DNA from: Botryococcus braunii
Taxonomy: Eukaryota; Chlorophyta; Trebouxiophyceae
Length of the DNA stretch: 32,500 bases
Assembly: GCA_002005505.1 (NCBI GenBank)
Contig: KV908432.1
Location: 65,001 to 97,500 of the forward strand
Reading direction: 5' to 3'
A program made the position numbers and the translations under genes. A model generated the notes under the pieces. That model had not been told where the DNA came from. It saw only the letters and a list, made by a program, of their open reading frames with translations, and did no database searches. Below, piece by piece: positions 16,768 through 26,941 of this stretch (its first letter is position 1; each line of letters begins with the position of its first letter).

Positions 16768-19700
16768 TTCCCTACAAGCTTTGTGTACTTACGAGCGAGC
16801 CGATGGTCGCAGCCGCACCGTGCCTAGTGGCTTTTGCTGCCTGAACAGGATCTAGCTTTCTGGATTCTAGGTTGCAGCATCCTCAGTGACCGGTTTTTCT
16901 GGGCGCCCTCGGGGGGGGCTTCCACAACATGGTTTGTACAACTTTCCTGGAGGCGCGAATGCACGGTGGATTGATTCCCCCAGAAGCGCAAGCAAGTCAA
17001 TGACACTGCCGGTGGAAACTCGTGCTTCAGGCACGGGAAGAAAAGACGACTGTATCTGTCCGGCCGCAACATGAAATGGGTGATTCGCCCCCCTGCGGCG
17101 TTCTGATGGACAGGAAGGACGAGAAGACCATTTCGTGATAATGGCACAGCTGGGGCTCTTGCATGAACTGGCAAAGCTGAAAGGAAATATGGTGTTGGGC
17201 ATGCAAGGGCCTGGCATGACCTGTCAAGTGGTGTACCACAGAGTGCGGCCTGGGAACGGCAGCATCATAAGCGTATGGTTCTGTGGACTGCTGTACAGCC
17301 CTTCGGGCTCGGACGTGTACAGCTCTGGGTGCCGATTGCAAGTCACGCTGGGGTTAACAGCGTCCCAAGCTTGGTGGTGTTTGACCTCCAGGGGTCGTGC
17401 ACTCTTGCATGGGTCGCTTTTGACGAAACTTCTGCTTCTGAACGCCTCGTTCAGACGACTCTTCTTGACAGGTCCTCGTTGGACTGGTGGTTCCTGCGAC
17501 CAGAAGTGTACCGCTCGAATGAGAGGGCGGGGAGAGAGGTTTCCACAAGCGTTTTGCTTGTTGTGAGACCCCTGGGGCCTGGGAGGTGGAGGCTGTGGAT
17601 ATGTCAATCATGGGCTCCTTAGGGTCCAGGATTGTATGGGATGCTGCCGTTGGATGTTTGTGTCTTCATGGCTTGTGGAAGGGTTTCCACCAGTCAGGTC
17701 AGCGGTTTTCACCATCCGCTCACCAGGAATATGTTTCTTTGGATGTTGGATGCTCGTCCACATCAGACTGGGGAAGGCTGGTGAGGACAGAACTGGGGGA
17801 TTCGTCCAATGTGCGTGGCCGAAGCACCAGCAGTCGGGGTGGTCGGATTCGGCTGCGGGCTGGCAGGTCGGTTATGGAAAGTTGGCGCGTAGAAGGGTCT
17901 GTACACTGTCTGAGGCAGCCAGCTTTTGCGTCTCGGTGTTTGGCGGTGAGGAGTCCTATTTTCCCTGCCGCCACTTTGATTGGTGTCAGAGACAGTTTTG
18001 CTGTTATGATGTGGCAATTGCACCGGCGTCCTCGTCGTTGCACAGTGGGTGTCTATTTATGGCGGTTCAAACGTGGCTGCTATGATCATCAGAACGCGGA
18101 GCTGCTTGGCGTGCGGCATACAGCCAGCAGCAGGGTGGAGCCCGAGCTATTGCGCGGGCTTTGCCCCCCCCCCCCCCCTGGGACTCTGCACAGTTCCATA
18201 GTGTGTGTACAGCCTCTAAGGTGCTGTACAGTGTGGCTGCGGCTTTTTTTCCGGTGCTCAGGCTCTAATCCTGGGTTGCAGCTGGTTCTTGAATATGGTA
18301 AGGACTCTTGATAGTAGGTTCGCATACTCAGCTGCGATGGGCGTCAGGATGGGGGATTTGGGGCGTGGCCAGTAAGTTAGGCACAGCCCCACCCCTATGG
18401 AGCTGGCAGCGCTTGGAGATGTATGCAGGCTTTAAGTCGAGCCTCGTCATCGCTGATATGTTTTCTTTCTGCATGCCTCCTTACTTGGGGATGCTCCTTG
18501 CGGGTGTCAGGAGGACACGCCGTTTATTTTTGTTCTATTTCCCCCCGCTTTTATTGTCTGTGGTCGTCCCGCCCTGTTTACCCCCTATCTGGGAAGGTGA
18601 GGGTTTCTTGTGCTGGTACGTCCAGCTGATACACCGTCTGGCCAATTTTGAAGTATGGCAACCAGTTGTCGATTGTGCGAAGTATGAGAATGTCATCTAT
18701 ACATCCTCTGTTGATTGTGCGAAGTATGAGAACGTCATCAATACATCCTCTTTTAAGTGTCGTAGTTCTTAGTATGGACAGTTGTGGGTGCGAATTATAT
18801 CGACGATGGATGAGGGGAGACAATCCATATTGTGTTTATGCACCCTTGCCGGACACGTTTCCTATTCCAGTGGGCGGCAATAGAATATCCTTTTTAGGTT
18901 CGTATGCCCAGACATTAGTGTTTTACCTGTTCCAGAGCATTATTGCTGAAGCCCACTCGCTGTGAGTAGGCTGTGAAGAAGGAAATTAAATTTAATGTGT
19001 TGTATGGACCGTAGACATGTTATCTGAACGTGGGCATGTGTGGAGGATGCACTGTTTTTGCAGATCTGCACTATGTTTATATCTTCACCACGTTCAGTGG
19101 ATTGTGTGCTTGGGGAGGGTTCTTGTGTTCATGAAGGGCCGTCACCCCTTCAGGTTGCAATCAGTAGCGACTTTGGGGGCAATCATTGGCTCAAGAGATG
19201 GTGGAGTGGTTGTGAATGTTCTGGTGGGGATCCGACATTTTTGCGTCTGATTTCCACCCGCCCTCAGAGGAGCTGCTATTTTCTGAGGTCGCCGGTTCAT
19301 AAATTTCTTTGGCGGCGAGAGCACGTCGACTCGAATTGCTACAAGAAACGGAGGGCATGTGGCAAAATCTTGTGTGCGCTTTTGCATTAACCCGCTGCAT
19401 GCCAGTGTGCAAATGGATGTGCACACTTGCTTTTCCCCTTGGCCCTGAGTGAAAGTGGTGGTCACTTGGGGCTAATTTATATCCTGCGTCCCAGAATTTC
19501 CTCAATTTTTTTGGCCAGCAGTAGCTCGGGCTCTCCAAAGCCAGCGTGTTGAGTGCTGTACGTTTGTGGCCAACTGCCAGGTGTCTACTGCAGGTCCCGT
19601 AATGCTAGGGCTGCCCAGGTGGGATTGGATCCATCAGAGGTTGTGAGAGTGGCTGCTGGAGTGATAAACTTTCGAATATTCTCAAGTTATAATTAAGGAT

Positions 19701-20006
19701 GTCTCCAGTCACTCCGTGTGCTCGTGGTCAGACATGATGGGCACGCATTACAGAAATTAAATCAGTAAAAAGTGGTCAGACGTGTTGGGATCTGCTACCC
19801 AACCTTAGATTTCCTTTAGACGACCTTACTGTGCTCAGTGGAAGTGTTTATATCTTTGGAGCATGGTGGGGTTTTGAGTGCGAGTGTTCGTCGAACTCAG
19901 AACCATGACAGTAGTGAACATGAGTGTTGAGGGGGGTGAGAATTCCGGATCCAGTAGCATGATATTCATGGCACGGTTCTTTGGTGGAACTGTATTGTGT
20001 AGAAGA
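16768..20006. other. 3.2 kb without an assignable gene
   Basis: Several overlapping ORFs occur on both strands (plus 17275-17622, 17586-18311 and 19040-19390; minus 17224-17607), but none shows a domain and they shadow each other. Plus 17275-17622 has the most protein-like composition and may contain an exon. GT-rich sequence with repeated TTGCAG/TTTGCAG acceptor-like sites suggests introns of an unresolved plus-strand gene. A 42-bp tandem duplication lies at about 18671-18754. Poly-C runs interrupt the region near 18166-18178. Confidence 0.4.
18671..18754. repeat. 42-bp tandem duplication (2 copies)
   Basis: GATTGTGCGAAGTATGAGAA and its following 22 bases are repeated directly at 18713 with a few substitutions. 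Because 42 is a multiple of three, the overlapping frame reads a 14-residue repeat, but no coding role is evident. Confidence 0.85.
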
Positions 20007-20011
20007 CACTG
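20007..20011. repeat. Target site duplication CACTG (left)
   Basis: CACTG directly precedes the left LTR and is repeated at 25037-25041 after the right LTR. Confidence 0.95.
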
Positions 20012-20711
20012 TGTTAGGTTATGGGCATTCGGCATCACCTGTAAGCAAGCAGACAGGTCGTAAGTTCGTGCCTCTCCAGCTACAGTCCTTGACGACTGTC
20101 TGCTCTTTAGACACATGCAACTGCATGAACAAGACTGGCATCCTTATGTGCCCAGTATCTTTCCAAACCAGTTCCGTTACATGTTGATCTGTCAATGAGC
20201 ATCTACACACGGATAAGCTCCTGACGGCTGAAAGCAAGTACCTTCCTATACTCAATCAAGACTCCGTCCCTTAGCTGTTTGGGAGACTTGATTGTACACT
20301 AAGATGGTTCACTTACAAACAAGCAATCAAACATGAACACATTACCAATACACACCCTGCGTCACCGCACCTGTAAGCAAGCAGACAGGTCGTAAGTTCG
20401 TGCCTCTCCAGCTACAGTCCTTGACGACTGTCTGCTCTTTAGACACATGCAACTGCATGAACAAGACTGGCATCCTTATGTGCCCAGTATCTTTCCAAAC
20501 CAGTTGCTCGACTATGCGGTGATCGCAGCTTTAATAGTCCTTTCACACTAACGCGTAATCTAGATCAGATTGTACCTTATGTTCGAAATAGACCTCATCC
20601 GAACGTGTCTTGAGGTACCTTATGTGGATAGTGGACCCGTATCTTAATAATGTACATTTGAAGATCACCTAAAGCACAAGGCATTCTATAATGTATGTTC
20701 ACAACTCAACA
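20012..20711 (-). repeat. 3' LTR of the non-autonomous element (700 bp)
   Basis: It starts TGTTAGGTTATGGGC and ends AACTCAACA on the plus strand. It contains an exact 138-bp duplication (20036-20173 and 20368-20505, offset 332 bp). Overall it does not resemble the 691-bp LTR of the intact element, except for the terminal 24 bp and the position of the duplication. Confidence 0.95.
20036..20173. repeat. LTR-internal 138-bp direct repeat (partner 20368-20505)
   Basis: Both copies begin CACCTGTAAGCAAGCAGACA and end AAACCAGTT and appear identical. The counterpart pair in the other LTR is 24361-24498 and 24693-24830. The first copy starts at LTR base 25, exactly as in the other element family. Confidence 0.95.
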
Positions 20712-20724
20712 CTTCCCCTTGCCT
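20712..20724 (-). promoter_or_regulatory. Polypurine tract of the non-autonomous element
   Basis: Reads AGGCAAGGGGAAG in element orientation, identical to the tract at 5702-5714, directly before the 3' LTR. Confidence 0.9.
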
Positions 20725-20734
20725 GCATGCTTTA

Positions 20735-21256
20735 TGTGTATCTTCTCAGTCCTAGTGAATCCCTATGACTAACACCACGGACTGGTTAAGTGGTTTGGTC
20801 ATACGTCAGCCACATTGTGGGCAGATTCCACATAGGGGATATCTGCCAGCCCCTTTCCTATGGCCTCCCTAGCATAGTGGCATCCACAAAGCCTTCACGC
20901 TCGGGTACCTTCCCTACAAGAGTTAAATCTAACTCTCGGGTGTCCCTAAGATACTTCAGCACTCGAATGGCTTCACTCCAGTGCGAAGTGGTAGGGCTCA
21001 TTCTGTACCTTGGCAACACACCAACTGCCTGTGCAATGTCAGATCTGGTGGTGTTGGCAGTGTACCGCAGTGACCCTTTAAGCTCACAATACCGATGGCC
21101 AGGAGTGCCTGACCCTACTGACTCCACATCCTTGGACTCGAGCCTGCTGCTAGCCACAAAGTCCATGAACATTGGAGTATCAACTTCACGACCATCCTCA
21201 CACACACCCTTTCCAACGTTTTGCAACGCTATTCTAAGTCCACAGACACCACTCAT
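20735..21256 (-). pseudogene. Copia pol remnant (end of RT to RNase H, internally deleted)
   Basis: Frame 21256-20858 is collinear with residues about 1533-1653 of the intact element's polyprotein. It shares PGHRYCEL-GSL, ANTTR-DIAQAVGVL-RYR and EAIRVLKYL, and ends at VDA, where the RNase H catalytic region begins. Most of RNase H is then missing; DNA similarity resumes at about 20880 with the polyprotein's 3' end (Gag-Pol 5867 to 5740 counterpart), implying a deletion of about 300 bp. No RT YVDD, integrase, protease or gag is present. The remnant cannot supply enzyme activity; it may be kept only because it lies next to the 3' LTR. Confidence 0.9.
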
Positions 21257-22554
21257 GTATACCGTAGTAATACCTCTGACAACAATTGAACACTAGTCTC
21301 CTCGACGTGTTCAAATGACGACATGAATTTAATACGTACCCGTCATGATGATCATGACAGCTAAACATACATGTAAACTCAAAATCCATCCCCTCACTTT
21401 CAAAGCCCCCCATACATTTCATCTGACCCTTTTGTCCGCGGCGCGACATCGACACTAGTTGCGACCGTGATTTCCTGTGTGAGTTCCCTTTCTATCACCA
21501 TATGGAGGCCAATACTTGCACAACCAACATGACCCAGGACTTACTGCTTGAGTACTTTCAAGTTGTCTTGCACTAACTCACATTGCTTCCCCTGGAAGTG
21601 CTATTACATGTTTCACGGTCCGTTAATCAACTTATATTTCTCCAACCTCTATACTTGTATTTGGTTAAGGATTTGAAGCATCAAGACTAAACAGACACCG
21701 TTACAAGCGACGTGCACCCAAAAACGCATCTAACAACTATGTTTCATGTTATATAACCTAGAGTCTGGATATCAACAACTTTCATCTGGAATTTTTCAAG
21801 ATTTCTCACATATGGCCACAACTACCAAACTTGGCTCTGTGGCTATCTCTAAGAACTCTCTCTAGCTTTCATTGATTTTAACGGCTATCCCGGTCTAGCT
21901 TTCTAACGTGAGAGTGCACCTATGCATCAAGGCCTTAGGATTGAATTGTCTGCAACTGACAATTCTACCACCCAAAGCTGACTCGTATTGGTCACAATGA
22001 TGGTAGCCCACCTCTACCCTATTTATACACATAACCCTTAAAAAAAAGTCTTATCTATACACCATCAGTACTATGATCAGTCTCTAAGGGCGTTGCTGCA
22101 ACAATACACATGACTTACAAAGTCACCAATGCTTACGTGTGTTGGGTCAAATATCACCATCCTCAGCTTGAGGAGCTAAGGTCATCACAGTTACCTAACA
22201 GTAACCTCATGTTGAGCACAGTAGATCCTTTTCATCATCACTACTAGACATTAGGCTACTCAACATCCAAATGCGCGAAAAGTGCAACGCGCGCACGCGT
22301 GCAACGATAACTGATGAGCTTCCCCTGACCACACATTATGTCACAGATTAACCCAAAACTCTTCAAATTAATTCAGTGTCCTCAGAAACCAATTCTTTTC
22401 CATGTCATATCAGAATTAGCTTTACATGTTAGCAATTTTTGGTGTTCATAATTTGGCCCATCTAACACTCATATCCATTGTGTAGCCCGCACCATGGATT
22501 AAGACTAACTTGCAGCTATTTCTACCCCAACTGCACCTCTTTGCATTCCTAGAG

Positions 22555-23040
22555 TCATTCATGTATATCACCTTAAACATTCTGGGTCAATTACCCTATG
22601 GTCCATGCCAGACAGTAGGTCATGGCGTGAAGCGCATGCATTGCGCAACGATAAAATTGTAATCTTCTGGTACCCACAACTCACTCCTGGTCAGCCCAAA
22701 AACTTTCAACACCAGGTCATTCATGTATATCACCTTAAACATTCTGGGTCAATTACCCTATGGTCCATGCCAGACTGTAGGTCAGGGCGTGAAGCGCATG
22801 CATTGCGCAACGATAAAATTGTAATCTTCTGGTACCCACAACTCACTCCTGGTCAGCCCAAAAACTTTCAACACCAGGTCATTCATGTATATCCCCTTAA
22901 ACGTTTTGGGTCAATTACCCCATGGTCCATGCCAGATTGTAGGTCAGGGCGTGAAGCGCATGCATTGCGCAACGATAAAATTGTAACCTTCTGGTACCCA
23001 CAACTAACTCCTGGTCAGCCCAAAAACTTTCAACACCAAG
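22555..23040. repeat. 162-bp tandem repeat, 3 copies
   Basis: Units start at 22555, 22717 and 22879 (TCATTCATGTATATCACCTT or close variant). The third copy differs at several sites. 162 bp equals 54 codons, so one frame stays open through all copies. The differences between units 2 and 3 are mostly amino-acid changing, which argues against selection on a protein. Confidence 0.95.
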
Positions 23041-23387
23041 TCAAAAAACCTCAAAATACCTTTCTTAGGGATTTTCACAACACCACATACACAGACACAC
23101 ATAGAGAGGTCTCACAAGCCACACTGGACCCATATATGACCCTCTGTAAGACCACTCAAGGTTTGAAAACCACGTTGGCCACACAACATCAGCCACACAT
23201 CGCATTGACTACACATCATTGACCAGACACAACCAGTCAATGTCTAGTTTCACACTCTGGAAAACATGGAAGGAATGCCAGGCACATAAGACAAGTCATG
23301 ACATTGATTACACAGCAGTTCCGATAAGAGGTCTTGACTCCGCAAGTGCACGACAGTTCAATGAGGCACACGACTCCCGATTTAGCA

Positions 23388-23548
23388 TTTCTCACCCTCA
23401 ACATTAGGGACTAGCCATCAGCGAGTCCGAACGCGACACCTGATCAGCCTTTCTCACCCTCAACATTAGGGACTAGCCATCAGCGAGTCCGAACGCGACA
23501 CCTGATCAGCCTTTCTCACCCTTAACATTAGGGACTAGCCATCAGCGA
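23388..23548. repeat. 62-bp tandem repeat, ~2.6 copies
   Basis: Units containing TTTCTCACCCTCAACATTAG and ACTAGCCATCAGCGAGT repeat at 62-bp spacing (23391, 23453, 23515), nearly identical. Confidence 0.95.
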
Positions 23549-24321
23549 GTAGCAGCGCAAACCACAATAAGAATGTGCTCAGTGGACTGGGGAACCAAAA
23601 GTCCCTTACCACCATATTGCACCAACTCCTGGCTGTTTACACATACACAATCAATGTCTTTCAAGCCCCAGCTCATGGACATCTTTACACACGCTTACAC
23701 ATACAACACATATGTAAGCCCATCCCCATGCTGCAGTACCTGTACTGTTGCTCATGGTGTCTACCAATACCTGGATGGGGGCTCCCTAGGGTCCACCCAC
23801 TTCTTCCCGCTGAGTATCACACTTGCTGTCAGTGGTTAGAGGTCATTCATAACTACTTTTGTTAATCTGACCCCCTTGATCTCCAGCCTTAAGAGGGTGC
23901 AGACTTAAAAAGAAGCCTTTCTATTGGTTCACCTCTCAACCAGTACACTTACTGTAACACAGGAGCATCACTTCCTCTCTCAACTCATTGAGCCACACAC
24001 TCACAATTTCAGATCCCAAATCATACACAACCTCCCATATGCACTCAAAATTTCACTCCTCCATCCCAAGGTGGTCTTCCGCCTCGTGCCCTTCCAACCG
24101 GGATTTCACCACCTCGCCTTGCGGATGAAACTGCCAAGATTTCTTGGCATTTCAGAATCAATTCGAATGGATTCTGAAGCATATACTGCGACATGAAGGC
24201 GGGGTACAAACTGCGGGGCTGTCGCTCCCTTTGGGACTGGAGTAGACTTGTGTAGTGTCCGCTGGCCACCAGTGCCTTGCCCAAAAACCACATATCGGCT
24301 TGTCCTCAGCACCCAGAGTTG

Positions 24322-24336
24322 GGTGGGCCCATAACC
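24322..24336 (-). promoter_or_regulatory. Primer-binding site, half-tRNA iMet type (second element)
   Basis: In element orientation GGTTATGGGCCCACC directly follows the 5' LTR, extending the match to the initiator tRNA-Met anticodon arm to 15 nt. The neighbouring LTR tail contains GCCCATAACC, which can pair perfectly with its first 10 bases across a 5-nt loop. Confidence 0.88.
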
Positions 24337-25036
24337 TGTTAGGTTATGGGCATTCGGCATCACCTGTAAGCAAGCAGACAGGTCGTAAGTTCGTGCCTCT
24401 CCAGCTACAGTCCTTGACGACTGTCTGCTCTTTAGACACATGCAACTGCATGAACAAGACTGGCATCCTTATGTGCCCAGTATCTTTCCAAACCAGTTCC
24501 GTTACATGTTGATCTGTCAATGAGCATCTACACACGGATAAGCTCCTGACGGCTGAAAGCAAGTACCTTCCTATACTCAATCAAGACTCCGTCCCTTAGC
24601 TGTTTGGGAGACTTGATTGTACACTAAGATGGTTCACTTACAAACAAGCAATCAAACATGAACACATTACCAATACACACCCTGCGTCACCGCACCTGTA
24701 AGCAAGCAGACAGGTCGTAAGTTCGTGCCTCTCCAGCTACAGTCCTTGACGACTGTCTGCTCTTTAGACACATGCAACTGCATGAACAAGACTGGCATCC
24801 TTATGTGCCCAGTATCTTTCCAAACCAGTTGCTCGACTATGCGGTGATCGCAGCTTTAATAGTCCTTTCACACTAACGCGTAATCTAGATCAGATTGTAC
24901 CTTATGTTCGAAATAGACCTCATCCGAACGTGTCGTGAGGTACCTTATGTGGATAGTGGACCCGTATCTTAATAATGTACATTTGAAGATCACCTAAAGC
25001 ACAAGGCATTCTATAATGTATGTTCACAACTCAACA
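24337..25036 (-). repeat. 5' LTR of the non-autonomous element (700 bp)
   Basis: Same length as the left LTR with one visible difference (24935 G versus 20610 T). It holds the duplicated 138-bp blocks at 24361-24498 and 24693-24830. Confidence 0.95.
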
Positions 25037-25041
25037 CACTG
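25037..25041. repeat. Target site duplication CACTG (right)
   Basis: Identical to 20007-20011. Just outside lies TGTGTAGAAGACA, which also occurs left of the insertion (about 19996-20008). Confidence 0.95.
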
Positions 25042-25554
25042 CGACTGTGTAGAAGACATGGCGGTGTTGCTCCAAGATACTTGTAATGAGGTAAAATTTT
25101 GACGGTCATTTTGTGTCACTACACGACAATATCAAAAGTGACTGACAACTTCGTGTATGCGCACCTTGCCGATGGTTGTGCAGTTATTGCCGGTGTTTGT
25201 CTCTTGTGTGCGTGGTTGTATGGCTTGTTGAACTCTTTTCTGGCGATGTGGGATGGTTTGTGGGTGTGTTGAACTCGATTATGGCGGTGTGGGATGGCTT
25301 GTGGGTGTGTTGAACTCTTTTATGGCAATGTGGGACTGTTCAGTACTGGAAAGTAATCGACCACAGCTTCTGCCTCCACTCATAAAAAATTGTTTTTCTA
25401 TGTGAGTGAAGTCGGACGAGACCGGTTGAAGAGGGAGAATGGGATAGTTGTGTATTTGTTGTGCATGCATAACATTTGTCCTTGCTTGTGTCTACATAGA
25501 TTGTCCCGTCACAACGGGAATGATGCCCTTCGGGCAATGGGGTGTGGGCAAATG
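25042..25554. other. Unassigned, includes a 41-bp tandem repeat
   Basis: About 2.9 copies of a 41-bp unit (TTGAACTC...TGGCGATGTGGGATGG...TGTG) start at 25228, 25269 and 25310. A possible splice donor AATGAG|GTAAAA lies at about 25086-25095 after a short open stretch. No gene could be assembled. Confidence 0.6.
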
Positions 25555-25900
25555 TTGAAAAGGGGGTAGTGAAACATTTTCACTACCCTCCTTTTAAAAT
25601 CAAGGGTGAAGCCTATCCTTTTGGCACTGGCCCCGAGATTCCACGTACCCGCATGCCAGATTTAGGGTGTGCGGTTCGGATAGGCTTCACTCTTGTGTTG
25701 ACAGAAAGAACTTGAAAAGTTGGGCGCTGAGTATTGGGGGTTTTTGTTTTGGATTGAATGGACGTTGGATAGGAATTGGATGGTAATGTAGATGGATTTG
25801 CAGGGCCTTGGGTTTGGGTGTAATGGATCTGCTGGATTTTGATGGATTTGGGTCGAATGGATGTGATGGATCTCCTGGATTTTGATAGAATATATTCACG
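25555..25900. mobile_element. Truncated MITE-like copies
   Basis: 25575-25620 resembles the right end of the complete copy at 26287-26641 (CTTTTA-AA-CAA, GTGAAGCCTATCC). 25667-25900 resembles its left end and interior (TGTGCGGTT, GGATAGGCTTCACTCTT, then GGATTGAATGGACGTTGGAT and WGGATCTGCTGGATTTTGA units), but its right end is missing. GGGTAGTGAAA-CAT-TTTCACTACCC at about 25565-25588 forms a short hairpin. Confidence 0.6.
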
Positions 25901-26035
25901 CGCGAAATTTAGACTAAAGATCAGGATCGTGCAGAGCGCATATCTTATATGTTGATTCTAAATGATTGGTTCTAAATGTTGATTTCAATGCAAGGGAGGT
26001 ATATGCATATACGATAATTGACCTACTTCGCCCAG

Positions 26036-26129
26036 AAACGCTGGCCAGCCCATTTCAACAAGGATGCCGTCTACCTGTGCGGGGGCATGCATGATGGGGC
26101 TGGGTTATGGCTCATGGAATCCAGGGGAG
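26036..26129 (+). CDS. Orphan exon candidate (protein not recognised)
   Basis: Between acceptor CTTCGCCCAG and donor GGAG|GTAGAT, 94 nt encode 31 residues of globular-protein-like composition (KRWPAHFNKDAVYLCGGMHD then GAGLWLMESRG). The other frames are poorer. It should belong to a multi-exon plus-strand gene, but I could not connect neighbours; MITE copies and minisatellites flank it on both sides. Confidence 0.35.
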
Positions 26130-26286
26130 GTAGATGAAAACACTCATGTCATGTACTTCTCTCTCTTGCTACCTACTTGGGACCAGGGTAACCAGAGTGA
26201 AGGCAGGTACCAGTGAAACGATCGAAGGACGCACAAATTCGGAGTCACCATATATAAATGCGCGTCCCTGCATGATGGATTTTTGG

Positions 26287-26641
26287 TATGCGGTTAGAAT
26301 AGGCTTCACTCTTAATTTTAAATGCTTCACATATGCTCTTGTATTGACAGATAGAACTTGAAAAGTTGCCGGGGGTAGGGGGTGGGGGGGGGGGGGCTGA
26401 GTAATGGGTTTTTTCGTTTTGGATTGAAGGGAGGTTGGATCGGAATTGGATGGTAATGTAGATGGATTTGCGGGGCCTTGGATTTGGGTGGAATGGATCT
26501 GCTGGGTTTTGATGGATTTGGGTCGAATGGATGTGATGGATCTGCTGGATTTTGATACAATCTATCCACGCGCTCAGGGTAATGCTTCACAGATTTTCAC
26601 TTACTTTTAGAACAAAGAGTGAAGCCTATCCTACCCGCACA
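26287..26641. mobile_element. MITE-like element with 27-bp terminal inverted repeats
   Basis: The left end 26287-26313 and the reverse complement of the right end 26615-26641 match at 24 of 27 positions (core GATAGGCTTCACTCTT, with one mismatch). The 355-bp body has no coding capacity; it is rich in GGATTTG/GGATCTGCTGG units and a poly-G run. A target duplication is not clear, so the superfamily cannot be named. A related partial copy lies at 25667-25900. Confidence 0.65.
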
Positions 26642-26690
26642 CCATAAATCGTTATTGCGGGTACTCAGAATCTAGGGGCCCAAGACAAGA

Positions 26691-26941
<251 letters not shown>

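Larger units (their letters stand above)
21257..24321. other. Interior of the non-autonomous element, unrelated to copia
   Basis: About 3 kb of AT-richer DNA has no recognisable retroelement domain. It contains the 162-bp and 62-bp tandem arrays listed separately. The longest frame runs plus 22605-23222 (205 codons), against the element's direction, and is mostly the 54-residue translation of the 162-bp repeat. Other plus-strand ORFs (23573-23865, 23924-24196) are unassigned. The segment may be captured host DNA or filler from an older element. Confidence 0.6.
20012..25036 (-). mobile_element. Non-autonomous copia-type LTR element, 5.03 kb
   Basis: Two 700-bp LTRs (20012-20711 and 24337-25036) with TG...CA ends, one visible difference (20610 vs 24935), and CACTG target duplications mark a recent insertion. 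The copia polypurine tract sits at 20712 and a half-tRNA primer-binding site at 24322-24336. The interior holds only a decayed piece of pol at its 3' end; gag, protease, integrase and the RT core are missing and replaced by about 3 kb of unrelated, repeat-bearing DNA. It must have been moved by proteins from another element, plausibly one like the 5011-12150 element. Confidence 0.93.

Noticed and set aside
17586..18311. 241-codon plus-strand ORF as a protein gene
   Set aside because: No recognisable domain, a poly-C run inside, and overlapping open frames on both strands; left unassigned.
19835..20255. Minus-strand ORFs repeated at 24106-24580
   Set aside because: They lie within the LTRs and recur because the LTR is duplicated; no domain is seen.
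22555..23548. Regularly spaced repeats considered as a CRISPR-like array
   Set aside because: Units of 162 and 62 bp are direct tandem repeats without unique spacers, in a eukaryotic retroelement.
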